A stretch of DNA of 24,930 bases from Bacteroidales bacterium (lineage in GTDB: Bacteria; Bacteroidota; Bacteroidia; Bacteroidales; Bacteroidaceae). The notes beneath the pieces are model-generated. The model had not been told where the DNA came from. It saw only the letters and a list, made by a program, of their open reading frames with translations, and searched no databases. The stretch spans positions 1-24,930 of the forward strand of contig SFKY01000036.1 in assembly GCA_004554665.1 (NCBI GenBank). The letters are read 5' to 3'. A program made the translations under genes and the position numbers. This document shows positions 8,043 to 15,021 of this stretch, in pieces (within the stretch, counting starts at the first letter, position 1; every line of letters begins with the position of its first letter).

Positions 8043-10069
8043 TGTCTGAATAGTTCTAATCCCACCTTGACCCCGAATCCGTCATACTTCCCGTTACGGT
8101 TGGCCATAAACAGACCCATCGATGCCCAACGGGTCGTAAACCCGTATCCCACTTCGATATAGGGATGCAGATGTGTCACGACAAGCGCGCTGGCATACAG
8201 GCGCTCTTTCTCAAAGAAGCGTCCCACCCACGGCATCCAGCCTACAATGAGCAGGGGAGACTCGTACGTGACATTGGAGCGTACGTAGTAGCGCGAGAGG
8301 TTGTACCAGTCGCCACTGAGCAGGCTGAATTCGCCTGTCCACTCGTCGTTCCATCCATCGGGAATATTATTGTCTCGGAAATTGGTGTAGTCCAAAAAAC
8401 TCTTTGAGCCGTCGATGAGCGTATAGAAACCGCATCCAGCCCGAAACGACAGCGACCGCAACCGGTCGAGAGGCTTGATGTGCTGGATGTCAAACTCCCA
8501 GCGCTCGTAGGCGATATCAGCGTTGAACAGCCCCCTGATGCTTCGCTCATAGGCTGCATTCACCACGGGGCCATGCCATCCTGTCGGACGCCAGATAATC
8601 TCAAACTTTGGTGCCACCGAAGTATAGGAAGTAGGTACGCCTGCCATCCGATAGGCGTGCCGCTCCACGGCCTCGCGTCGGTGTACCACCATGCCCGCCT
8701 GCAGGCTCAGCCGCGATGACAGGTCGTAGTTGGCATTGAGAGAGATGTTGAGGTCACGGAAATAGTCGATTCTGTCACCGTTATACATGACGGTATCGGG
8801 CAGTGTCTCCAGCATCTGGTCCTTTACCAGTCCGTTTCTGATCCAGTTGCCGTTGCTCAGCACCATTTCCACGTAGCCGTGTCGCTTCTTGTTGAAGTGG
8901 TAGGCGATGGGCAGGGTGTAGTAAAAGTGCTTCTGCTTGAAAGAGTAGCCCGCCTTGAGGCGCGTGTAGAGGTAACTGCTGTCAGAGAAGTTGTAGAAGT
9001 TGCGGATATCGAACTTGTAATAATATCCTTTACGCCCGCTATATCCCATGTAGAGTGGGTTGAAGAGCGGATTGATGCGTACATAGCCTTGCTTGTCGGT
9101 GCCGTAATTGGAGGTAATCTTGTTGAGCAGGTTGTCGCCCAATATGTCCCAGAATACCGTTTTCGCCCAACTCCGCTTCTTGACGCTTCTCGGCCTGTTC
9201 ATGGCCTCTTCACCGTACACCTCTTCATACACGGCACGCTCTGCAGCGGTAAGCGTGTCTCTGCGTACGGCAGCCATCAGCGTGGGATCTTCCTTGTCGC
9301 GCAGCGTGTCGGGCAGTTCGCAGGGCAATCCGTAAGCAGCAGTGTGGTGGGTGACTATCTTGTTGCCGATGAAGTTGAATTCAGACTGCAGTTCGCACTT
9401 GGTAGGCAGCATGGCTTGTACTCCCTCCGTGCCCATTGTGAAAAAGAGGTGATATTTTACCATGTCGTATTCGCCGGTGAGCTGCCCGTTGAGTATCTGT
9501 CCGTTACTGGAGTCGACGATGGCGTTGCCCTCCACCAGTTGGGTGTGGTTAATCTTGGGTCGGAAGTGTATGCTTACCTTACCTTTATATAAATACTTAA
9601 AGGAGTATTTGTAGTAGATCTTGTTGGCGCGGTGAAAGGGGGAGAGCACATACGTGCCAAAAATGGTCTCGTTGTACAGGCAGGGGGTGAGATAGCGCAT
9701 CAGCGTGGTCATGGTCTGCTTGCGCCGCGGGATGGTAGACAGAAACACCATACGGTTGACGTTGGCTTGTCTCAGTCCTTTCTGTGTGATGCGCTCGTAG
9801 GTCTCTTCTATGTATTCGCGCCGGGGGCCATGCGCGATACGGTACATGGTGGGGACGGGCAGCAGCAGCACATTGCGCCGCTCCACGTTCAGGAAGGTTT
9901 TCCTGTACGCGTAAGTCACAGAGTCTTTGGTTGCCGTGGTGTCTACCGAGGCCTTGAATCTGAACACACGTTCGAGCAGCAGCACGTCGGGTCTGACTGC
10001 CTGCTGGGCACTCATGTCCACAAGTTGCAGCATGAGTGCTATCCATACGATGAATCTCCGTTTGCTCAT
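8036..10069 (-). CDS. DUF5686-family outer-membrane beta-barrel protein
   Basis: A 677-residue predicted outer-membrane protein. A signal peptide is visible (MSKRRFIVWIALMLQLVDMSA, cleavage probably before QQ). The mature part starts with a region rich in basic and aromatic residues, then alternates short hydrophobic and aromatic strands typical of a barrel, such as YYYKFDIRNFYNFSD, SYLYTRLKAGYSF and YVEMVLSNGNWIRNG. The end (HPYIEVGYGFTTRWASMGLFMANRNGKYDGFGVKVGLELF, given here only as the region 632-673) is characteristic of DUF5686 proteins, whose function is unknown. Most family members carry an N-terminal CarboxypepD_reg-like domain; I do not see it here. I chose ATG at 10069 because the upstream TTG (10078) lies inside a -7 promoter box. 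The stop overlaps addA, so the barrel protein and AddAB share an operon. The DUF number is from memory of the family ending. Confidence 0.75.
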   Translation of the reverse strand: MSKRRFIVWIALMLQLVDMSAQQAVRPDVLLLERVFRFKASVDTTATKDSVTYAYRKTFLNVERRNVLLLPVPTMYRIAHGPRREYIEETYERITQKGLRQANVNRMVFLSTIPRRKQTMTTLMRYLTPCLYNETIFGTYVLSPFHRANKIYYKYSFKYLYKGKVSIHFRPKINHTQLVEGNAIVDSSNGQILNGQLTGEYDMVKYHLFFTMGTEGVQAMLPTKCELQSEFNFIGNKIVTHHTAAYGLPCELPDTLRDKEDPTLMAAVRRDTLTAAERAVYEEVYGEEAMNRPRSVKKRSWAKTVFWDILGDNLLNKITSNYGTDKQGYVRINPLFNPLYMGYSGRKGYYYKFDIRNFYNFSDSSYLYTRLKAGYSFKQKHFYYTLPIAYHFNKKRHGYVEMVLSNGNWIRNGLVKDQMLETLPDTVMYNGDRIDYFRDLNISLNANYDLSSRLSLQAGMVVHRREAVERHAYRMAGVPTSYTSVAPKFEIIWRPTGWHGPVVNAAYERSIRGLFNADIAYERWEFDIQHIKPLDRLRSLSFRAGCGFYTLIDGSKSFLDYTNFRDNNIPDGWNDEWTGEFSLLSGDWYNLSRYYVRSNVTYESPLLIVGWMPWVGRFFEKERLYASALVVTHLHPYIEVGYGFTTRWASMGLFMANRNGKYDGFGVKVGLELFRQW

Positions 10070-10075
10070 TGCCGA

Positions 10076-10083
10076 CAAAGGTA
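10076..10083 (-). promoter_or_regulatory. Candidate -7 promoter box upstream of the DUF5686-addAB operon
   Basis: TACCTTTG on the minus strand matches the Bacteroidetes -7 consensus exactly, but it ends only six bases before the ATG at 10069. A start of transcription 5-8 bases downstream would give a leaderless or nearly leaderless mRNA. No good TTTG -33 element lies 19-21 bases upstream, because that stretch is the sigma-factor terminator. The match is real; its use is uncertain. Confidence 0.4.
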
Positions 10084-10087
10084 ATAA

Positions 10088-10126
10088 AAAAAATCCCCAT
10101 CGCCGTTGTCGGGACAGGGATTTTTT
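10088..10126 (-). terminator. Rho-independent terminator after the sigma factor gene
   Basis: A ten-base inverted repeat (AAAAAATCCC at 10088-10097 with GGGATTTTTT at 10117-10126) encloses a small inner CCG/CGG pairing and ends in a T run on the minus strand. It lies 23 bases past the sigma factor stop and, by symmetry, could work in both directions. Confidence 0.75.
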
Positions 10127-10148
10127 ATGCTTTGCCGGTCTTTATCGA

Positions 10149-11021
10149 TTAGCCAAGGTATTTCATCAATATCTTGGCGTTACCGCTATCTCTCAGTTTG
10201 GCGATACTTTTTTCGCGAATCTGGCGGACACGCTCACGTGTCAGTCCCAGTTCGTCGCCGATCTCTTCCAGTCCTTTCTCGTGGCAATCGATACCGAAGC
10301 ACTCGCGGATGATGATGATTTCGCGGTCTTTGAGCACTTTCTTGAGCACTTGGTTAAGCTCCTGTGCCATACTCTCATGGTCTACCTTCTTGTCGGTACG
10401 GCTGTCGTCGCCGGAAGGCATCACGTCGAGCATACAGTTGTCTTCGCCGTCTTGGAACGGGGCGTCTATGCTGACATGGTGGCCGTCTGCCATCAGGCTT
10501 TGGCCTATCTTCTCCTCGTCAATGTTTGTAGCATCGGCCAACTCAGACACCGACGGATGGCGCTGGTTCTCCTGCTCAAACTTGTTGATTTCGTGATTGA
10601 TCTTGTTGAGTGAGCCTACCTGGTTGAGGGGCAGTCTTACGATGCGGCTCTGCTCGGCGATGGCCTGCAGGATGCTCTGGCGAATCCACCAAACAGCGTA
10701 TGAGATGAACTTGAAGCCGCGGGTCTCGTCAAACTTCTGTGCTGCTTTGATCAGACCGATATTACCTTCGTCAATCAAGTCGGTAAGGGTAAGTCCCTGA
10801 TGTTGGTATTGCTTGGCTACAGACACTACAAATCGAAGGTTGGCTGTAACCAGTTTGTCCTTGGCACGCTCTCCCTCAGGGCCTCCCTTACGGATCTTCT
10901 GTGCCAATTCTATCTCTTCGTCTATAGTGATCAAGGGTGCTCGTCCAATCTCTACCAAGTATTTATCCAAAGCCTCACTGGAACGATTGGTAATGCTCTT
11001 CTGAATTTTTAATTGCCTCAT
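10149..11021 (-). CDS. rpoD: Primary sigma factor, Bacteroidetes RpoD type
   Basis: A 290-residue sigma-70 factor that directs RNA polymerase to housekeeping promoters. It starts MRQLKIQKSITNRSSEALDKYL, the usual Bacteroidetes opening, and lacks the long region 1.1 of proteobacterial RpoD. Region 1.2 is near residues 15-45. Region 2 contains LVTANLRFVVSVAKQY (57-72) and the -10 reading helix FISYAVWWIRQSILQAI (105-121). Region 3 follows at about 135-190. Region 4.2 carries the helix-turn-helix TRERVRQIREKSIAKLR (261-277). This family recognises TTTG/TAnnTTTG promoters, which is what the tRNA genes in this window carry. The gene is flanked by its own promoter and terminator, so it is monocistronic. 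The length and complete regions 1.2-4.2 argue for the primary factor rather than an ECF sigma. Confidence 0.95.
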   Translation of the reverse strand: MRQLKIQKSITNRSSEALDKYLVEIGRAPLITIDEEIELAQKIRKGGPEGERAKDKLVTANLRFVVSVAKQYQHQGLTLTDLIDEGNIGLIKAAQKFDETRGFKFISYAVWWIRQSILQAIAEQSRIVRLPLNQVGSLNKINHEINKFEQENQRHPSVSELADATNIDEEKIGQSLMADGHHVSIDAPFQDGEDNCMLDVMPSGDDSRTDKKVDHESMAQELNQVLKKVLKDREIIIIRECFGIDCHEKGLEEIGDELGLTRERVRQIREKSIAKLRDSGNAKILMKYLG

Positions 11022-11092
11022 CTCGTATGGTTTTAATCGTCTAAAAGATTGAAAATCAAACGTTTAAACAAGATTTTAATCCTAAAACGCTG

Positions 11093-11100
11093 CAAAATTA
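11093..11100 (-). promoter_or_regulatory. -7 promoter box of the sigma factor gene
   Basis: TAATTTTG followed by CAG on the minus strand fits the Bacteroidetes -7 consensus and lies 72 bases upstream of the rpoD start codon. A matching -33 TTTG is not evident, so the promoter may be weak or activator-dependent. Confidence 0.5.
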
Positions 11101-11279
11101 CTAAAAATATCAATAGGATGGTAGCTTTTAACGATATTTTTCACTATAAAAAACGTTAAACCCTAAATCGGAAGTTTTTCTGTGGCTGTTGTGACGGCAA
11201 GAATGGTCAACTTTCAATTTCGTAGCAGGTGCTTGCCGCAATGCCGGTGAAATCGGCAAAAATGGCCGATGGGGCATTT

Positions 11280-11346
11280 CCCAAACCTAAATGCCGCGTT
11301 TGGGTGGGCTAAATGCCGTGTTTAGCGTCGTAAAGGTGGCATTTAG
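11280..11346 (+). repeat. Dispersed palindromic repeat, copy 1
   Basis: 67 bases that align with 22574-22641 at about 56 of 68 positions counted by hand. The internal structure is two direct copies of a CTAAATGCC...TTT unit starting at 11287 and 11309 (22 bases apart), then an inverted copy ending TAAAGGTGGCATTTAG (11331-11346). The first unit is more degenerate here (GCGTTTGG), so the outer arms pair less well than in copy 2. It resembles a REP/MITE-like element and encodes nothing. Confidence 0.8.
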
Positions 11347-11416
11347 CTTCGGCAAACGATAGGATAGAGGATGGTGGCGAAAAGTCTGAAAAAGATGTTT
11401 GAGATTGTAAGGATAC

Positions 11417-11446
11417 TCTCTCAACGGTACAAAAATGATTGAGAGA
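11417..11446. repeat. Short inverted repeat upstream of the vWA-lipoprotein gene
   Basis: TCTCTCAA (11417-11424) and TTGAGAGA (11439-11446) form a perfect 8-bp inverted repeat with a 14-base spacer, about 70 bases upstream of the probable -7 box. It could be an operator half-site pair or a weak hairpin. It has no T run, so it is not a terminator. Confidence 0.4.
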
Positions 11447-11515
11447 TAACGACAAACACGGCAATATTTAAGGTAAATAAACATGATAAAGGCGTGCAGA
11501 TTGAAGAAAATTTGC

Positions 11516-11523
11516 TAAATTTG
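11516..11523 (+). promoter_or_regulatory. -7 promoter box for the plus-strand gene cluster
   Basis: TAAATTTG followed by CAA matches the Bacteroidetes -7 consensus and lies 34 bases upstream of the ATG at 11558. No clean TTTG stands at the ideal -33 distance. It is the best promoter candidate for the eight-gene plus-strand block. Confidence 0.55.
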
Positions 11524-11557
11524 CAACCACTTAGTAAAATTAATCGTCTTTAGGGAT

Positions 11558-12946
11558 ATGTCAAGTAGAAAATATATTGTTACATGGGTTGCCCTCATGG
11601 CCATGATGCTTGTGCTTGCATCGTGCGGCAATGGGAAACGCTCGATGGAGCGTTTGGTAGCCCAGTTGGCAGGAGACGGGACGGTGGATGCTGCCGACTG
11701 GAAGCAGCTCGTGGCCGCTGTCGAGGCCAACAGGGATGACTATGCACAACTGTACGAAGATGGCAAATTGCAGCCTAAGGCGCTGGAGGCATACGTGAGC
11801 GATGTCATGGCCAACCGCAGGCCGCCCCGCGAGGTGAAGTTTACCGGCAGGGAGCAGGCTCCATTGGTTTTTCGTATCTATCGCGAGCGTAGCGGATCGA
11901 TGACTCCCTACGATTCGCCGCAGGGCGACGGATCGTATGCGGCAGCCATCACGGCGCTCCGCAACCGCCTGCCCGGCAAGACGGTCGTCGAGGAGATTGG
12001 CGACCAGGGCTATACCGATTTCGGTGCCATCTTTGACCAGATACTCAATAAGACGGGAGAGCGGGAGGTGAGCGTGCTGGTGACTGATATGATCTACTCG
12101 GTCAGGGGCATGCAGGATGTCAACCCGCAGCGTGTGTTTGCAGATATGCAGGGCATGATAACATCCGTCTTCAAGGAGCAGGTGGCTCACAAGTGTGTGC
12201 TGCTGGTGCAGATGGAGGCTTCTTACGACGGGCCTTATTACTGCTACGATGGGTCAGTGCGCACCGTGCATGGACGCAGACCGTATTACATCATCATGGT
12301 GGGCAGCCGGGAAGCCATCACCCGGATTGCCACGGAGGATAACTATCGTGCGTTTGCCGATTTCAAGACGCTGAAAGGTTATCGCCAGATGTACCTGTAC
12401 GATACGGGCAAGCTGTATGAGCCTTATTATTCGATATTGCTGTCTGGGCCGGAAGTCAGTGGCCGGTTTGTGCCGGAGCGCGGGCAGTCTGAATGTATCA
12501 CCTCGGTGCAAGACGTGAAGGCTGACCGCGACGGCAAGGTGAAGCTGGCGGTGGCCGTAGACATGAGGGGAATGCTGGTGGACGAACGCTATCTCACGGA
12601 TGTGACCAATTACAAGGTCGTGGCTGATGACCCGGTGCGCATCGAGCGCGTGCGCCCTATTACCGATAAGGACCTGAGCGCATCGGGACGCAAGTATGCC
12701 AAGGAGGCTACACACCTGATGGTGCTCTCGATGGAGCGCGTGAGCCATAAGCAGCAAGTGGGCATCCTGTTGCAGAACCGCTTGCCGGGATGGGTGGCCA
12801 AGTCGTCGAGCGATGACGACCGCACGGTAGACGGAAGTACCACCTTCGGCCTGCGTTACCTCATGGAGGGAATCTACGATGCCTATCACCGCATGGCGAA
12901 GGATGATATGGCCTATTTTGAAATAGCATTAAAGTTAGACAAATAA
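11558..12946 (+). CDS. Lipoprotein with a von Willebrand A-like (MIDAS) domain
   Basis: A 462-residue predicted lipoprotein. The signal peptide ends in a lipobox, LASC, with the acylated Cys at 23. A charged helical region follows (residues 28-95), then a vWA-like fold. The metal-ion-dependent adhesion site reads ERSGSM (110-115), so Glu110 replaces the usual Asp of DxSxS. The second site is T153 in GYTDFG and the third is D177 in VLVTDM. All three loops are present in order and spacing, which supports metal-dependent ligand binding. The C-terminal ~200 residues (including RRPYYIIMVGS and a region of beta strands) have no motif I recognise. As a lipoprotein it would sit on the periplasmic or outer-membrane side, presumably contacting envelope partners of this cluster. 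It is the first gene after the promoter at 11516 and is followed by the membrane protein after 14 bases. I do not recognise a named family. Confidence 0.8.
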   Translation: MSSRKYIVTWVALMAMMLVLASCGNGKRSMERLVAQLAGDGTVDAADWKQLVAAVEANRDDYAQLYEDGKLQPKALEAYVSDVMANRRPPREVKFTGREQAPLVFRIYRERSGSMTPYDSPQGDGSYAAAITALRNRLPGKTVVEEIGDQGYTDFGAIFDQILNKTGEREVSVLVTDMIYSVRGMQDVNPQRVFADMQGMITSVFKEQVAHKCVLLVQMEASYDGPYYCYDGSVRTVHGRRPYYIIMVGSREAITRIATEDNYRAFADFKTLKGYRQMYLYDTGKLYEPYYSILLSGPEVSGRFVPERGQSECITSVQDVKADRDGKVKLAVAVDMRGMLVDERYLTDVTNYKVVADDPVRIERVRPITDKDLSASGRKYAKEATHLMVLSMERVSHKQQVGILLQNRLPGWVAKSSSDDDRTVDGSTTFGLRYLMEGIYDAYHRMAKDDMAYFEIALKLDK

Positions 12947-12960
12947 TCCGTAGGGATAGT

Positions 12961-13407
12961 ATGAGGAGAAACTTGATCTTGTTGGCAGTGGGCGTGGTGT
13001 TGAGCTTGCTGTTTGTGGGGCTGGCCCCCGGCACGTATGAGACACTCTATTATGAGCGCGAGTTTTCTAACGAGATGTATAATGGCAGCATGTACATCGT
13101 GATGGCCATTATTCAGTTGGCGGTAGCTTGGGGAGTGGCAGCTGCTTATTATTATATCATAGACAGCGTGAGTTTCTCGCGCTGGTACCACTGGTTGGTG
13201 CTGCTGGCTGTAGTGGCGGTGGTGGCAGGCGGAGTGGGATATGGCTATCCCAATGCCGTGTTTGGCGACATGGGCTTCGATTTTACGTTTCAGCAGGTGG
13301 CCTTCGCATTGGTTTGCATGCTCATCGAGGTCGTGCTGTTTGTGATAGCCAGCTTCTCCATCAGGTGGTGGAGTGTCAACTGCCGCCATACCCCTATTCC
13401 CGAGTGA
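12961..13407 (+). CDS. Four-helix integral membrane protein of unknown function
   Basis: A 148-residue protein with four predicted membrane helices at about 5-22, 43-66, 77-96 and 111-132, short loops, and a basic start (MRRN). The second helix is preceded by a polar segment rich in Tyr and Glu (YETLYYEREFSNEMYNGSM), probably outside the cytoplasm. No catalytic or transport motif is visible. It starts 14 bases after the vWA-lipoprotein gene and is followed by a 69-base gap with a hairpin, then the tubulin-like gene. Position suggests it is the inner-membrane anchor or partner of this cluster, which is inference from context only. Confidence 0.75.
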   Translation: MRRNLILLAVGVVLSLLFVGLAPGTYETLYYEREFSNEMYNGSMYIVMAIIQLAVAWGVAAAYYYIIDSVSFSRWYHWLVLLAVVAVVAGGVGYGYPNAVFGDMGFDFTFQQVAFALVCMLIEVVLFVIASFSIRWWSVNCRHTPIPE

Positions 13408-13412
13408 TGTAA

Positions 13413-13433
13413 GGCACTGGCTAAGGCAGTGCC
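13413..13433 (+). other. Intercistronic hairpin without a T run
   Basis: GGCACTG (13413-13419) and CAGTGCC (13427-13433) form a perfect 7-bp stem with a 7-base loop in the only sizeable gap inside the cluster. The absence of a T run argues against a terminator. It could stabilise or process the mRNA and so set different levels for the membrane genes and the two NTPase genes. Confidence 0.5.
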
Positions 13434-13476
13434 GGACGATGATTGACAATGAAAAAATAAGGTAGAATAGATATAC

Positions 13477-15021
13477 ATGAGATTATTCTTGTTTTTGGTA
13501 GGAGGCACCGGCAGCCGTGTGTTGCGTCCGTTGCTCATGCAGTTGGCGGCGGGTGTGCTTCCTGTAGATGAGATGGGGCGGCGCGTCCCGCTCGAGATAG
13601 TGCCCGTGATAGTAGACCCGCATAGTGCCAACGAGGACCTGAAGCGTACAGAGAACCTGCTGCGCTGGTACAAGCAGATCAGAAGGTCGGTGTATGGAGA
13701 TGCGGCCGATGTGGTCAAAGGTTTTTTTGCAGCCAAGGTCTCTACATTGGCCGACATCCTGCCCCCGGGCAGTGCGCTGAGCAACTCGTTCCTGTTTAAT
13801 ATGGGTTCTATCGCCTCGAAGCGTTTCCACGATTTCATCGCGTACGATACGCTCGATACGGCCAACCAGGCTTTGGCTTCTATGCTCTTCTCCGAGGACC
13901 AGCTGGAGACCAAAATGGATATCGGATTCGTAGGCTGTCCCAATATCGGAAGCGTGGCGCTCAACCGTTTTAAGGATTCGGAAGAGTTTAAGCAGTTTTC
14001 CAATATCTTCCAACGGCAAGACCGCGTGTTTGTGGTGTCGAGCATCTTCGGCGGTACCGGTGCGGCAGGCTATCCCATTATCGTGAAGAATATCCGCAAT
14101 GCGGCCAACAATGCCAATATCAACAATCGTGGCGACCTGCGCGATGCCAAGATTGGCGCGCTGACCGTGCTTCCGTACTTCAATGTGCAGCAAGACGAGA
14201 ACAGTCCGATATCCCGGGCCGACTTCATTTCAAAGACCAAGAGTGCGCTCTATTATTACCACGACAATCTGACGGGGCTCCGCCTGCAGGGCGAGGACTT
14301 GCCCATGTCTAAGGTGAATGCCTGCTATTATCTGGGCGATGAAGTGCCCTCTATACCTTATTATAACGATCCTGGTGCGGAGGGACAGCGCAACGATGCA
14401 CACGTGGTGGAGTATGTGGGTGCCTTGTCCATACTCGACTTCTTGCAGATTCCCGATGACCAGTTGCAGACGGTGGATGGGCGTGCCCTGAATCCTATTT
14501 ACAAGGAGTACGGATTAGGCAATGACAAGACCGAACTCTCTCTCAAAGACTTCGGACTGCCCACCCGGGCACTTGTTAACCGGCAAATGGTGAAATTTCA
14601 TCTGGCCTATATGTATCTCACCCATCAGTTTAAGTCGGATATCGGTCGTGGCTATACCGAGGACAAGCCCGAGATTAGCAGGAGCTTCCTGTCTACTTCT
14701 TTCTACAGCATGCTGACCGCCGACTTTTTCGTGGCTTATCTGCAATGGCTCAAGGAACTGAGGGGCAATCAGCGGAGCTTCATGCCCTTCATGCTCGATA
14801 CCGACAAGCTGGCCGATGCGCTGAACGGTATCACGCCCAAGACAGGTTTCCTCAAGTCGGCCATCGACTATAAGGCTATGCTTGCCATGCTGAACCGTCT
14901 GTCGCAGCAGGCACTGAAAAACCGTGCTTACAACGATGGCAATGTGGCACGCAAACTGCTGGAACTGCTGGACGAGGCACTCGAAAAACTGATAGATGAC
15001 AAGTATAACGGTGTGGTATAA
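13477..15021 (+). CDS. Divergent tubulin/FtsZ-like GTPase
   Basis: A 514-residue protein with the hallmarks of the tubulin/FtsZ superfamily. It opens with a Rossmann strand and nucleotide loop, FLFLVGGTGSRVLRPLL (4-20), followed by a second strand with Asp47 in PVIVDPHSANEDL, in the place where FtsZ has its NTD segment. The tubulin signature G-loop appears as SSIFGGTGAAGYPII (188-202), compared with GGGTGTG in FtsZ and tubulin. The catalytic T7 loop (NxDxxD type) is not recognisable, and the C-terminal half (after ~250) does not resemble FtsZ. It is therefore not a division FtsZ; Pfam Tubulin_2-type proteins are the closest family I know. It should be cytoplasmic and may polymerise with GTP. 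Its stop is followed at once by the ATG of the actin-like gene (0-base gap). The superfamily call is good; the function is unknown. Confidence 0.78.
   Translation: MRLFLFLVGGTGSRVLRPLLMQLAAGVLPVDEMGRRVPLEIVPVIVDPHSANEDLKRTENLLRWYKQIRRSVYGDAADVVKGFFAAKVSTLADILPPGSALSNSFLFNMGSIASKRFHDFIAYDTLDTANQALASMLFSEDQLETKMDIGFVGCPNIGSVALNRFKDSEEFKQFSNIFQRQDRVFVVSSIFGGTGAAGYPIIVKNIRNAANNANINNRGDLRDAKIGALTVLPYFNVQQDENSPISRADFISKTKSALYYYHDNLTGLRLQGEDLPMSKVNACYYLGDEVPSIPYYNDPGAEGQRNDAHVVEYVGALSILDFLQIPDDQLQTVDGRALNPIYKEYGLGNDKTELSLKDFGLPTRALVNRQMVKFHLAYMYLTHQFKSDIGRGYTEDKPEISRSFLSTSFYSMLTADFFVAYLQWLKELRGNQRSFMPFMLDTDKLADALNGITPKTGFLKSAIDYKAMLAMLNRLSQQALKNRAYNDGNVARKLLELLDEALEKLIDDKYNGVV

Larger units (their letters stand above)
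11022..11557. other. Divergent intergenic region between rpoD and the vWA-lipoprotein gene
   Basis: 536 bases with no convincing coding sequence. It holds the rpoD -7 box (11093-11100, minus), a short inverted repeat ATCGGC/GCCGAT (around 11251-11270), repeat copy 1 (11280-11346), an 8-base inverted repeat (11417-11446) and a -7 box for the rightward operon (11516-11523). The 65-residue minus-strand reading frame at 11287-11484 covers the repeat and has no support as a gene. The length is generous for a divergent promoter region, so a small RNA is possible but I see no family signature. Confidence 0.6.

Noticed and set aside
8879..9592. A 237-codon plus-strand reading frame
   Set aside because: It lies opposite the DUF5686 barrel gene and has the repetitive Val/Gly-rich composition of an antisense shadow.
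11280..11346. CRISPR-like direct repeats
   Set aside because: Only two direct units plus one inverted unit are present, with no regular unique spacers and no cas genes in the window.
11287..11484. Small minus-strand reading frame sharing an LNATF/LNTAFSPP-like peptide with the frame at 22416-22637
   Set aside because: The similarity comes from both frames crossing the palindromic DNA repeat; neither has a start context or conserved extension, so the repeat explains the peptide.
13477..15021. Division protein FtsZ
   Set aside because: The tubulin-type loops are there, but the C-terminal half, the T7 loop and the neighbourhood (no ftsA, ftsQ or mur genes) do not fit.
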